Source: Allodiplogaster sudhausi (lineage: Eukaryota > Nematoda > Chromadorea > Rhabditida > Diplogasteridae). From it: a stretch of DNA of 64,000 bases. A program made the position numbers and the translations under genes. The stretch lies in assembly GCA_945643635.1 (NCBI GenBank), contig CALZFC010000009.1:3967001-4031000 (forward strand). The letters are read 5' to 3'. Shown piece after piece: positions 27,109-39,200 of the stretch; position 1 is the first letter of the stretch; the number at the start of each line of letters is the position of its first letter. The notes beneath the pieces were generated by a model, which searched no databases, was not told where the DNA came from, and was given only the letters and a program-made list of their open reading frames with translations.

Positions 27109-27437
27109 AAAGAGAGAGGTAGCTAGAGAGAGTAATAGAGAGAGAGAGAGGTAGCTAGAGAGAGTAATAGAGAGAGAGAGAGAGGTAGCTAGAGAGAGTA
27201 ATAGAGAGAGAGAGGTAGCTAGAGAGAGTAATAGAGAGAGAGAGAGGTAGCTAGAGAGAGTAATAGAGAGAGAGAGAGGTAGCTAGAGAGAGTAATAGAG
27301 AGAGAGAGAGGTAGCTAGAGAGAGTAATAGAGAGAGAGAGAGGTAGCTAGAGAGAGTAATAGAGAGAGAGAGAGGTAGCTAGAGAGAGTAATAGAGAGAG
27401 AGAGAGGTAGCTAGAGAGAGTAATAGAGAGAGAGAGT
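27109..27437. repeat. Minisatellite, about 32 bp unit, about 10 copies
   Basis: Units contain GGTAGCTAGAGAGAGTAATA followed by a GA run of slightly varying length, giving unit sizes of about 28-34 bp. The non-GA core is nearly invariant between copies, so recent unit-wise amplification is likely. Confidence 0.95.
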
Positions 27438-27671
27438 AGGAGTGGAGATTGAAAGTCGCAATAAGATTGTGAGATGGCGGGAGGAGAGAGGGAAATAAAG
27501 AGGAAAAAATGATAGAGCCTCATTGTCAGTGGCAAGCGTCCTCTGACATTTTGCTGTCGCCAACAGAAAGCCATCAATTCCGCCGAATCAGCGCATTTCA
27601 CATGCTTCAATTTCATTTTTTAGCCATTTCCGGGATAATCGCATTCCATTTTTGTATGATGCAAGTTTCCA

Positions 27672-27715
27672 CTGTTCCGGATGTGGACCTTCAGGTCACA
27701 TTTCGACCGGAACAG
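27672..27715. repeat. Imperfect inverted repeat around CTGTTCCGG/CCGGAACAG
   Basis: CTGTTCCGG at 27672 pairs with CCGGAACAG ending at 27715, and ATGTGGACCT pairs with AGGTCACAT inside, with a short bulge. It could fold into a stem of about 18 pairs. Confidence 0.75.
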
Positions 27716-27747
27716 GCGTTTTTTTCTTCTAGTTTGGAGGGCATATG

Positions 27748-27780
27748 GTATATATGTATATATGTATATATGTATATATT
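27748..27780. repeat. (TATATG)n short tandem repeat
   Basis: Four to five TATATG units in an AT-rich stretch. Confidence 0.9.
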
Positions 27781-28774
27781 GAGTCCTCTTTTGGCAGAAA
27801 ACTTTTCTAAAAAATAGCGTATAAAGTAGAGCTTTGTTTTTTTACATTAAAAAAATATATTTCTGAAAAAAAAAATAAAATGGCTAACATTTTAGCTCAA
27901 TGGTGGATATATTCTTGCTGTTTTGCGACTTCATAAATGGAAACCTCCTCAGCACTTTCCTCTTCCCACGACTGGCGCGCATCTCTCAAAAGTTCCATAT
28001 CAAGTTTCATTGCGGGGCAGACTTGCAACAAACAGAACGAATGCGGGAAAGTGAGCGAGGTAAGGCAATTGTAGAGGATAACCACTAAATCGGCAACAAA
28101 AGCACCAAAATTCTACATATGTCAGGCAGGATTTTGAATAAAATGTTAATAATTACAACAGGTCATTGTTGCTCTAGAACAGGTGCATTAGATTCGTCGA
28201 ACTGTTCTCTCCATCCCTTACCTTTGAAGCTGACGGAAAGCTCTTCAACGTTCATTGAATTTTGGTCAAATGATGGTTGCAACAACTTTTTTTTTTAATA
28301 ATTGGTCAAATATACCTTAGTCAAATGATTATTGGTCAATTGATTTTAGGTCATGTATATTTTTATTGAATTACATATTGTGTGAGTGTTTGGAGAGGCT
28401 TTCCATCTCCCACACTTGTTATTTACGACACAGCGTTAAATATTCAACAAAGCACAAGGATTGCCTACAAGTATTTATATTTAAAATAAATTTACCACAA
28501 ATCATTTTTCTTCGACATTGACCAAAACCTATTTCACCAAAAATTAGGACACCGTTCCGCAAATCTTTGGAATGGTATTCCATGGTTGCCCTTGCGCAGG
28601 ATGATCTCGGCTATTAACATGTATGCATGTATATGTCTGGGGTCGAGTCGGGAGTCCGTGTCCTCTTTCTCTCTCACTCTCTTTCTCTCTCTCGGTCTCT
28701 CCCTCTCCCAGACACACACATACCATTTCTTCTCCTTCTTTATCCCATTCGTCCAACCTCTCGCTGAATCTCTT

Positions 28775-28817
<43 letters not shown>

Positions 28818-28820
28818 GCC
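28775..28820. repeat. (CT)n microsatellite
   Basis: About 20 CT units near CT-rich tracts at 28660-28720 and 29000-29040. Confidence 0.93.
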
Positions 28821-29685
28821 CTCCTCTCCACAACAAGCTGCCGGCCGTCACTGGCTTGGGGCGGTGGCAAAATCGATGGCCTACGGCGGACCAAAGAGAG
28901 GCTTCTGCCACTGAAGAAGAAGGCCCGCGCATGGAGGGGGAGGGCAATCGGGCCACGCTGCCCAGCGGCCACTTCCTCTCCCTTCATCTATTCCTCCCAC
29001 TCTCTCGTTCTCTCTCTCTGTCTCTCTCATCATCTTCTCTCGCCCTCTAATTCTTGCCCTCTCTTTCTCTCGTCGTCCAGCTTGCACTCCCCCCTCACCT
29101 CGCTCTCCCCTAAGTGAAAAAGGCCGACTCAATCGTTCATTCATTCTCGAGTATCCGGCCGTTCTTCTGCTCAAGCTTTCCGTGTAGTATTTGCTGCAAA
29201 TATAGTAGACGTACCGAATTCCATTTCTCTCAAATTTGCTGCTGACCGAAAAAGGTATTCAGCCTATATTTTGAAGACGATATGCGCGCAAATAGATGTA
29301 TGTGGATATATATAGCGAGGCATGCACTCCGTGATGGAACCCTCTCTTGACATCCACCTCTCCCTCTCATGAGCCACAGCTTCCATCTCTCAAGAGAAGG
29401 CGTGGCCAACAGGTCGAGTCTCTCTGCCACCGCTGCCCTTGCCAGAGTCAAATTCATCTGCGTCACATTTCCTGCTTTCATGACGCCAAAGACCTTACAC
29501 AAATGCCTTCTCATTTCTTCTCGCATTAACGTAATTCCTTGTGCGCGGCAACAAATGATGTGCTCAGATGCAAAGAATATTACTTCTATACCACCGTCAT
29601 ATTTTGCGTCGACTTTTTTTTTTAAATCACAATTTTACAAAATATTGTTGCTACTAGAAAGTAGGCGATGTTCTTTATGTCCGAA

Positions 29686-31066
29686 ATGAGCAGTTCATTG
29701 CAGTGGGACGGCTTGGCACGTTCGCAGCAGGCAGTCGGGCATCACCATCTGCAGCAGCCAGTCAGTTCTTTCACTCCTTGCTAGACATAGTAAACATGTT
29801 CACTAAACGGAGTAAGTCTCTCCTTGCTGCAGCTGCAGCAGCAGCCTGCGCAGCATCTGCACTCGCGTGACTCTTTGCTGGGAGGGGGGAGCGGCTACTG
29901 GGAGCCGGCGGATGCGTCGATCGCCTCGGACGGAATGAGTCGCGCAGCCACCACCGCCACCGCCGGCGGCGCCCCCTTCTGCTGCGAGTGCCCTGCTGCA
30001 CAGGTTTTCTTTTTCAACATTAAAATTCATCCTCTTACATTACATATGTATATTATTAAACTCTTTGCTAGTAATAGAAAAATTCTTGCTCTTCGCTATT
30101 CCAATGATTCAATTTTCTCCGAATTAGTCTTTGATTGGATTTTATTTACCTATGAGCCTATAGAAAAAAGACTTCTCAAAAGAGCTGAATTCCGTGTGAT
30201 TGCAGGGCCGCTGCTCGGCCGACATCTGCCCGTGTGTGGCAGCACGTCGAATGTGCGATGAACACTGCGAGAGTGCACGGTTCGATTATTTAGCACTAAT
30301 TCAATTACGATCATTTTATACAGTGAAAATTTGTTTGCTGAAGCACATCTTCTTTCTTTGTTATATCCTCATATTTCGATGGATAATGAATGAACACGGA
30401 AGATATTAGGCATGCACATATGTATGTACTATTTCAACGAGTCATTATTATTATTATTCTTTTCTCCTTCCTGTAAATATGTATGTAGCTCCTCTCTCTC
30501 TCTCTCTCGCTCTCTCTCTCTCTTTCTCTCTTTCCCTCTCGCTGTGCCATCTGCTTCCTTTGTCTCCCTCACCGCCTCCCCTTCCCACCAGTATGTGATA
30601 TCAACGCGGAGCGCGGCATGTGACAAGGCAGCTCTAACCTCCATTTCCCGTCCCCTCGAGCTTCGCACATAATTATACTAAGCACTCTGTGAGCTACCAG
30701 CCGGCCTGGCATGCCCTCTTCGAATACTCTCTGTAGTCGGAGGGAGAATTTGCTATGGTAGAGAGGGTGATAGAGAAGAGAGGGTGAAAGAGAGAGAGAG
30801 AGAGAGGGAGAGGGCAAGCGAGAGAGAGAGAGAGAGAGAGAAGGATATGCTGCGACGCTTTCAAATGAGACGAGACCTTAACGGCGGTGGCTGCTTCAAA
30901 ATTGAAGCAGGTCGAACCAGCCGCATCCTTCTTCTTTCTTCATCTCTTCTTCCGTTCACTGACAACCTTCTTGGAGACAGCGAAGAGCACGAGAACAGAC
31001 TGACAGATTGCTCATTTGGATTAAGAAGGCGGACAGGCGCCGCGTTCTCAGCATTCCTAGTGTTCG

Positions 31067-31111
<45 letters not shown>

Positions 31112-31484
31112 TCCGCTCTCATGCTTTCACACGCGCTCATTCTCTTTCTCTTTTGTACGCCTTTCCGTTCCCAAATTCTCTCCCATTCCATCGTTGTGTC
31201 GCTTTTTTTCCGTTTCTACTGAAAGCGTTTCCGAATCGTCATTCGAGCTCGGGACGGTTGGGGAGAGCATTACGCGGCCGACTCCGAAACTGAGTTAAGC
31301 CCCCCCCCTCGTTTCCTTCCTCCATCTTCTCCTTTCCTCTTCGTCTTCTCGATTGGCCGGCTTCCACAAAAGGAAAAAAAGAGAGAAGAATCGGAAAACT
31401 GGATGGCTTCCGAATTTACTTGATTAGCGATTTAAAAAGGTTTGCTCGTTGCCACTGCAAGATGGTTTCTGGTAGACCTTTTCA

Positions 31485-31527
<43 letters not shown>

Positions 31528-34500
31528 ACGGAGCTGGCCGGGAGGGACTGGTCAGTTTTGCCCTTCAACTTAATAATTAAATGGATGACAGTTGGCTGGA
31601 GCCACTCGAGAAGAGGAGAACGGGAAGGGGGGGGGCTTCGCTGCCTGCGGCGGTAATTATGGGCCGTTGTTTGGAAGAAGGGGGAGCACAGAGTCGCGCT
31701 TCACAACGAACGCCGCTCGTACTTCATCATTGTTCGCGTTTTCCTCTCTGTGTCTCGCTCGTTATGCACTCTCTCTCTCTCCTTCTCTCTTGTTCTGCTT
31801 CTCCCTTCTCTTCATTCATTCTTCATTCCCTGTCGTTCCCTGCCGCTCAAAGGCCAAAGCAACAATGAAAAGGAAAGCCGGCGAAGTGCGAATCTGGGAG
31901 AGGCCGCAGAGAAGCCAGTGAAAGACCGGCTTCTTTTTGACTTTCTGCGATGGTCACTCTGTTTATGAGAAGAAAAAGGATAAGGGAAATATATTTAGTC
32001 AGATTATTACCTTCACAATTACATCAATTCTACAACATGGAGCCCATGTTCGTGGCGGTGGTGATGATGTTTTCGAGAATCGGTCTAAGTTTGCACGACG
32101 CACAAGGCTTGGGTCATGAATACTCGATTCAATCTACAAGTTGATTGATTAGCTGAGGGCACTAGAGCATGAGTGACATTTCCATGGCTCAGACTGGCGT
32201 CAACGATGCCATTCCTCTCACTCTCTCTTTCCCTCTCTCTACATCCCTCTCTGTCTCTCTCTCTTTCTCTCTGTCTCTCTATCTTCTCACTACATTTTTC
32301 AACATTTCCCTTTACATGCTTCAGTCCCAGTAGAGAAGACTACTAAAAACTAATCTGCATTCTTGACTCTCCCTTCCAAACACTTGCCCTCTCATCCATT
32401 TCCTCGTCTTTGGGAAAGAGAACATTCCAAGAGTGCAATTTAGTTTTTTCCTTCCTTTCTCTGCCCTTTTTTCTTCCAGCATTCTTTCCTCTATTTCCTT
32501 CGGGGAGTTAGCCATTCTACTCAAGCACTCATTAAAATGTTTAATTTCCTAATGTGCTTCGAAGAACCTTCTCAATAAATTAGGTTGATGGAGCCTCACA
32601 AGGACTGAAAATAAAAAGGCAACAAAGAATTATAGCAATTGGCTGAGTGAAGTGAAATGAAGGATGAAACTGGAGGATGAAGACGAAAGGAAAGTAGAGA
32701 GTGGCAGCAGATGTTTCATTCATTATATGTCCTAGCGGAGCTCGGATAATCTTGTCTTGCTGCATAAATCCAATGAGAAGAGCGAGTGCAAGTGGCAAGA
32801 TATCAAGGATTCCAAACACATCGTAATACCTTCAACATTCAAATCAGAGACACTGCATGCAGGTACCGCGGCGACTGCTTGAACCAGGCGATCTGCAAGT
32901 GTTCGTGCGAGGTGGACCCGGCCAAGCCGGCCAAGAACGCCTGCAGCAAATCGGAGAGATGCGACTGTCTCCGAATCAAGGAAGGCTGCTCCAAGCTGTG
33001 CGCCTGCAAGCAGATTTGCAAGAACAAGGCAAGAATCTTATAAAAGACGCTTTGAATTGGAGGAGGGAAATTGAAATGCCATCTTACAGGAGCCTCCGAA
33101 GAAGGTGTTGAAAGTGACGAAGCCAGCACAAGGCTGCCAGTGTGCGAAGAGCAAGAAGCAATGTGTGAAGAAGGAGTGCCCCTGCCGCACCGTCTACGAG
33201 TTCTGCTCCAGCAGGTTTACTCTTTCCTCTTACCACACTATTTATTACTTTGCACTAGACAATTCTTTTTCTTAGCATTTGTATTCGCATACCAATTCCA
33301 TTCACAGTTGCAAGTGCTGCGGCGACTGCACGAACGGCCCCTCCAAGTTCCACGTCCCGAAACACGTCCAGAGCTGTTTTCTCGAGCATAAGAACGAGAG
33401 CAGTGGACTCATTCTCACCCTTATAGGTTAGCTACAAGAATAGAGCTAGCGAAAGACGATGTTGAGTCATTGAAGTGTTGAATGAGAAAATTACAGGTGA
33501 AGACTATATCTATCGCGGTGATTTCTACCACGAATCGAAGAGCGAACCCCACGTGGAGGAGCAGCTTGTCGCTGCAATCTACGACCTCATCTCCAAGTAC
33601 AAGGTGGTGTGGATTGAATTGAAATGCTGATGATTGAAATAATGGAAAACTCGTGCAGGTTGACTTGTACGAAATCGTGATCTTCGTATCGAAGAGCCCT
33701 TGCTTCCACCAAGACTGCGATCCCAAGTGTGAGGTTGTCGACGAGTGCAGAAGCAACAAAGCATGCGCCAAGCTGCTCGGCCTCCTCCTCTCCAAGGTAC
33801 AGTCAACTCGGACTCAGATGCGGACATCTCTGTTATTACCTTGTGTTTAGGTGAGGAAAGAGCTCAGCAAAGTGGATGTCAAGATGACCGTCAAGTTCTT
33901 GTACCCGCATCTCAATCGAGGTGATTTGTACACGAAGCAGGGCATTCTCTGCATGCTCCAAGCCGGAATTAAGGTTTCGTCTTGTTTTTATAGACTATCT
34001 CTTCGCTCATTCACTTTAAAGATTAGGATGAAACAACTTCCAGGTGGAACCGTTGCTAATGAAGGATTGGTCAGCCATCATGGACTGGACACCACATGTC
34101 GATCATAAGGGAGAATACCTCCAGTTGTGGAACAATCACAACCTCGATAAGGCATAAAATTGTTTTTCTTATTTTGTTTTAAACATGACTTTCGCGTTAC
34201 CGTAACATGACTTTCGTTATGTATATTTGACAGTCAGCCATTTTCGACTGCTCTTTTCTAGGCGGTGGCCCAGTCGCAGTCCTTCATCAATGAGTGTCGC
34301 CGGGCCCTCGGCCTCTCCATGAAGTTCTGGGTGGCCGAGATTCACGAGATTGTCAAGAACACCATTCTGCACTACTCAGAGATCCGTGTCAAGTGTGGCG
34401 AGTTGAATGACGCCCTCAAGCAGGCAAGCGTTTACGCGTTCCTCTGCATCATTCCAATTATCATAATCTCAATAATAATAATAATTTGCAGTATGCCATT

Positions 34501-34899
34501 ACAATTTATAGTCAATCAATAAACGTGAATTTCTCTGTTTCAGCTCGACTTGACAGCGACGCCTCACAAGATCCGCTCGACTCCGTCGAAGCGGCGTTCC
34601 TTCATCGACATGCACGAACTGCGCGACAAGCTGCTGCTCCGCTCGACCGACCACTCCAAGAAGAATGGCAGCAACATGTCAGTGGCCAGGTAACGCCGTG
34701 AGACGCTTCGCTCTCCTTTTGCTTCTTTCTTTCTCTTCCCTCCCCACTCCTCCTCTTCCCCATGCACTCTCCCCTTTCCTTTCCTGGCAATCCTCTGTTG
34801 TACCGTCCTGTGGCATCTAGGCAAACAATCCGGCCCGTGTTGTGCACACCTGTTTCCGTTTGTTGTTGTGCATAGGAGACCAGCAGGAAGAGAAGATCT

Positions 34900-34994
<95 letters not shown>

Positions 34995-35162
34995 AGCGAC
35001 GACGCCCACGCCCAGGCCATGGTGGCCTCGTTCTGCGGCCGAAGCTTCGACGACGGCGAGACGAACGAGATCGCCGCTCGTATCCGGAGAGCCACGGCCA
35101 ACATCAACATGGAGATCGAGACTCTCCTCGAATTCCTCACTCACAAGGGAGCACTCGCTTAG
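29686..35162 (+). CDS. CXC zinc-module plus AID/APOBEC-like cytidine deaminase fusion protein
   Basis: Predicted single-stranded nucleic-acid cytidine deaminase, about 561 residues. Exons: 29686-29760, 29833-30003, 30206-30272 (3' end tentative), 32850-33028 (5' end tentative), 33090-33214, 33308-33426, 33497-33603, 33659-33796, 33851-33973, 34044-34151, 34262-34423, 34544-34689, 34997-35162. A Gln/His/Gly-rich N-terminus leads into about three Cys-rich CXC (tesmin/TSO1-type) units at about 74-225, such as CPCRTVYEFC and CKCCGDC. The deaminase spans about 246-405: zinc/catalytic HVE (H264, E266) and SPCFHQDC (C296, C301). APOBEC-like LYPHL, LQAGIKV and LQLW elements follow in family order. 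PC-x4-C is the spacing of APOBEC3A. Residues 405-561 are helical, unrecognised and end at TAG. Donors at 33029 and 34152 are GC, probably also 34424. The link between the 30.2 and 32.85 kb exons is least certain. Expected nuclear; role in defence or mutation is inference. Confidence 0.82.
30273..32849 (+). other. Long intron of the CXC-deaminase gene
   Basis: No exon with consistent phase was found. The other introns of this gene are mostly under 350 bases, so an extra small exon could be hidden here. The 30272 donor (GAGA|GTGCAC) and 32850 acceptor (CAGAG|AC) are weak but phase-compatible. The alternative acceptor at 32863 would need a phase-2 donor such as the one before 30253. Confidence 0.45.
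30787..30842. repeat. (GA)n microsatellite inside the deaminase gene's long intron
   Basis: GA array with one GGGCAAGC interruption, in the roughly 2.6 kb intron between exons ending about 30272 and starting about 32850. Other arrays in the same intron are a CT array at 30490-30530, a CT array at 31071-31108 and a GA array at 31491-31526. Confidence 0.92.
34902..34996 (+). repeat. (CT)n microsatellite acting as a polypyrimidine tract
   Basis: About 90 bases of CT/CTTT repeat end in TTTAG directly before the last coding exon of the deaminase gene (exon begins at 34997). Its position makes it the polypyrimidine tract of that intron. Confidence 0.9.
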
Positions 35163-35348
35163 AGTCGCCCGTGTATATAGTACTTTTAGGCTCACTCTTT
35201 GAAGACTAGGTCAACTGAATTCTTATCAATCGACCTTTAGTCCATAAACATAAGGTCCGTACTTGCTTTATATTACGCTAGCAGGGCAGCTCGATCGACT
35301 ATCAAGCGACCTTTGTGGTTGTGACTTTCCCGTAATAGTTGTGAGCCA

Positions 35349-35354
35349 AATAAA
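35349..35354 (+). terminator. Poly(A) signal AATAAA of the deaminase gene
   Basis: Canonical AATAAA 187 bases after the TAG stop, in AT-richer sequence. Confidence 0.6.
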
Positions 35355-35590
35355 GATTCTAAACAATGATCTACCTATGTCTTTTTTACATCGTAATTTA
35401 GGATACTCAGGATGCATTTCTCCGTATTTAATTATTGTGAGTTTTCTTTCTTTTTCCGACTGTGACTGCCCTAACACTCAATGTCAGCTGAATGATCTCA
35501 AGACGATATTAACATTGTTAATTCAACAACACTTCGCTAAATTTCTTATGTGTTAAGAATTCTTTTTTAGTTTTTTTTTTCTTTTACTCA

Positions 35591-35983
35591 ATGGCTCGTC
35601 GTTGTTGTTATGCTGCCGAATGTCATCGAAATTACCTTTATATTAATTATTATCTAGGCATGCATACTTCGTTAGTGAACAGTAAACTTGTAAGCCTTAA
35701 ATGTTTTATAGAACAGTATTTAAAAAGAACATTCATTGACAAGAGATTTCGAGGCTGTGTCATAATCTCTATTGAGTATAAATTGCAAACGCCTTTTGGT
35801 GCCTCTTCAGGTTCTTATTTCATTGGCAAGTGGGATAACAAAGATTACAAGTTTAAGGCAAATTTACTGATGAGATTTTTTTTATTAAAAAAAATTATGC
35901 AGAAATCTAAATCAGCTAAATTTGCTCATGATATTTTATACATATACATACGTATGTGGTCTTATTTTAACTTGTTTATATAG
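35591..35983 (+). CDS. AT-rich open frame of 130 codons, hypothetical
   Basis: Begins MARRCCYAAECHRN and ends at TAG. It is long for such AT-rich sequence and contains no microsatellite, which is its only support. It lies between the deaminase gene's poly(A) signal and the astacin's 3' end. No family recognised; the Cys/His start resembles a zinc finger only superficially. It may be a chance frame. Confidence 0.2.
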   Translation: MARRCCYAAECHRNYLYINYYLGMHTSLVNSKLVSLKCFIEQYLKRTFIDKRFRGCVIISIEYKLQTPFGASSGSYFIGKWDNKDYKFKANLLMRFFLLKKIMQKSKSAKFAHDILYIYIRMWSYFNLFI

Positions 35984-36016
35984 GTAGGAGCAGAAATGAA
36001 AAGCTGATCTTTATCA

Positions 36017-36022
36017 TTTATT
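36017..36022 (-). terminator. Poly(A) signal of the astacin gene
   Basis: Minus-strand AATAAA about 260 bases beyond the astacin stop codon. Confidence 0.5.
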
Positions 36023-36281
36023 CACACAAGATTAGGTAAAACGAAGGTTCTAAATTCGTTAACAAAAAATCTTCAGTTGACAATTAGAGCTTCTTCTTAA
36101 TGCCAAATTTCGTAGTCGACTTCGTGTATGAGATATGAATGACTTCATGGGGACCGGTATCAATAAAATATATTTCATCAGTCTGGTAAAAAAAAGCAAG
36201 CAGAATACACGTAGTGCAGTGGGCATCTCTCTCAAGGATGCTCTCGTGACCTTGGGAAGGAGGTTTTTCATATGGGGAGAC

Positions 36282-39200
36282 TCAGCACTTTCCGCAACTC
36301 TTTTTGCAGTTTGAGATCATATAGTCTTCGAATGCAGATTCTAGACACATTCCCGCGCGGGCCCAGCGGTCACACCAAGAGCGACTGTCACTGCAGGTGT
36401 CCTGCGAAAGTTGCATCTGTCTCTCTCGTTTCTTCGTCCCTCTCACTTTCTGTGCTCTCTCATGAAATGTTATTATAGAGTACCCTTTGTCTATTGGCAA
36501 GTCTGACATCGCATTGTCCGCAGCTTCTCGGGCAGTTCCTCTGCATGAATCGTCGAGAGAAACGTGACTCGCAATGGCCGGCTCGTGACATGAAATCACA
36601 GTCAAATCTTCGGTCCTTGCACGAGGAGGGGGAGGGAGTGGCGGGTGGCCGAGTGCTCGGCCGTGTTGTGTGCTCCGGCGTTGCATCGACAGATGACGAG
36701 ATATCTGAACATGGAAAACATCCTTTTGATATTCCATGTTAATGGACATCACGATTTACCTATCTTTGGACAAGAGTACAGCTTGTTTATCTTGGCGATG
36801 TCGTTCTGGCTGAAGCCACGTCGTTGGCCAATGCGAGCGCCTTCTTCCAGTGGTTCAATTGTCGCGAGGCCATTCTAAATGCCATCAAATCATTCAGAAT
36901 CGTATCTGTAGAAATGAAACAAAGCCGTAGTGGAATGCTGCCAAACCCGGCTGAAGGCAGTCTTTGCGTAATGCATTATAGATCCGTAGTCGTATTTTGT
37001 GCCGAGGTGATCAATCATGCTCAGCGAGTATTTGTCGAACTGGTCTGTAGATGCAACGAACACTTTTATGACTGCTTTTATGTTTTCACTTGTACGCATC
37101 GTCAAGTCGCAGTTTACATACTATGTACGATGACTACGGTTTGCAACCCGGAACAAGGCTCGTTTTGAGAAAGAAAGTCTATCCGAAATTAAGAAAAATA
37201 TACTTTATGGACAAAAGATTCATTCATAGCGTTAACTTATGTTTGCATTTATGTTTAGCCATATCAGGCACAGAGTTGTTTATCTCTGCAATCCTTTCTG
37301 CGTCCTTTGCAAACTGCAAGGATATGGCTTCATGAAATGTGCCGTTGTGAGATGAGAGAGAGAAGAGAGAGAAGAGAGAGAGAGTGAGCGAGAGAGAGAT
37401 AGAGAGGAGAGAGAGAGAGATGAAAACGTGTCGCGTCGCGTAGCAACGCGCTCTCAACAGACCACCACAGATGCTATTTTGCGGCTGCTGTTAATAATAA
37501 TAATAATAATTTTGCGAATTTCTTTTTGAGGTCAAGGTGTACATGACAACGCGAGGTGTAAACAGTATGAATGAGTGTGCAGGCGTACCCTGTAATCCAT
37601 TCTGGACGTTATCCCAGTTGATGCGGACGTAGTCGTCTCGGTCGGCTCGGCCTAGAAAGAATCACCTGATAATTGGCATCTTGTGCTTTTTTTGTATTCT
37701 AATAAAAAAAAATTTGGCATGAAAAGAAATTCTCTTTCGTGACTGGCATGCATCCCGTGTGTTTTCACTGACTCTGTTCGTGGAAGAAGCCAACGCTGTG
37801 CATGAGTTCATGGATGATGATCCCCTTCTGGATGCAGCCATCGCCCAGACTCACCACTTGGCGGCCTCCTGCAAATCTCCCTTTCAGCCCTTTCTTCAAC
37901 AACAGCTGCTTTTTCAGAGCCACTAGTGTGATTAGTCAGCGCTCGCTAAAGCTGATTCAATAAAGACAAGAGAAGTATGAGAGAAAGAGAGAAAAAGCGA
38001 GAGAGAGAGAGAAAGAGAGAGAATAAGAGAGAAAGAGAGAAGTAAGGAAGGGAAGAAAATGTGAACATAGACTAGAAACGAGGTAGTATCGAGCCATGGG
38101 GAGGAAGAATAGAGAACACGTTGTTGATTCGCGTCAGAGGGAAATGCGATGACTCAGCTGGGCATTCGAAGCAGTGTAATGTGTAGCTACTAGCTCGGCA
38201 AAAAGAGCAGAGGTGAAAGGCGACTTATGATAAATGCAAAAGGAGATACATAATCATTAGCATTCGGGAAGAGAGAGAGAACCTGTCCTTCCGACGAGAG
38301 AATAGCAGCCATCGTCTGGCATGATGTAGATGTAGTCGCCATCCCTCGGAGTGCGTGCCGTGAAGTTGATGCAAGTCACCTTCGCGTACTCTTCGATCGC
38401 ATCCGCTATTCGGGAACGACTGGCAAAAGAGTAAACGTAGAGGTTTTTCAAAGCTTCATTTGCAAAAGAATATCTCTTTTTCATCGTATACCATCTGTTT
38501 ATAAGCTTCAGGTTGATCATCCAAAAATTTGACATTTATTGCCATAAGTCGCCATAACTTTCACTGTGCACAAATTTTATTCCGTTGTTCTCAACGCCAT
38601 TTGGAGTGCAGCCACTCAGACTCCCGCTATAATCCAGTCTCTTTGTCTCTCACTGCGAAGAGAGAAGAGCAAAAGGTCTGTTGCTCGTGCTCGTTGATGA
38701 GCTCACCACTCAATCTGTCACTAACACTACACACGCTTCTCATTCCGAATTGGAAGAGTGAAAGAGAGTTATGAGAGCAGTCTAGAAACCAGAGAGAGAG
38801 AGAGAGAGAGAACGGTTTAGCAAAAGCTATAGAGATGACAAACGATGAGAGTGCGAACAAGGCAGACCAGGCAATATCATAGAGGAAACAGGACAAAGGG
38901 AACGCTTCGGTTGCCAATGCTTTCGAGGGTTTAGAAGGAAACCAAACACAGGGCAATGCGTTTCACCTCTACTCTACGATCCACGAGAACTAACAAAACG
39001 ACAAAGATGGAAATTTCCATGAGTCGTAAGAAAAGTCTCATGGAAAGACGTTGTTATCTTTAACAATCCGGCCGGAAGCTGATTCATGGATGCTAACCTC
39101 AGTGACGAGTACTGTGAAGAAATGGCATAGGGGATCCTGGCCTCGGGCCATTTCAGATATGATTGTCTCACTGCGTTTCGTTGCACGCCTCAAGTACAAA

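Larger units (their letters stand above)
25361..29685. other. Intergenic interval without a supportable gene
   Basis: Contains the minisatellite at 27.1-27.4 kb, a TATATG array at 27748-27780, a hairpin at 27672-27715, CT arrays at 28775-28820 and about 29000-29040, and AT-rich sequence at 27800-28560. Long frames on either strand are repeat translations. Confidence 0.6.

Noticed and set aside
27109..27437. CRISPR-like array
   Set aside because: The spacers are simple GA runs, not unique sequences, and the context is animal DNA. It is a minisatellite.
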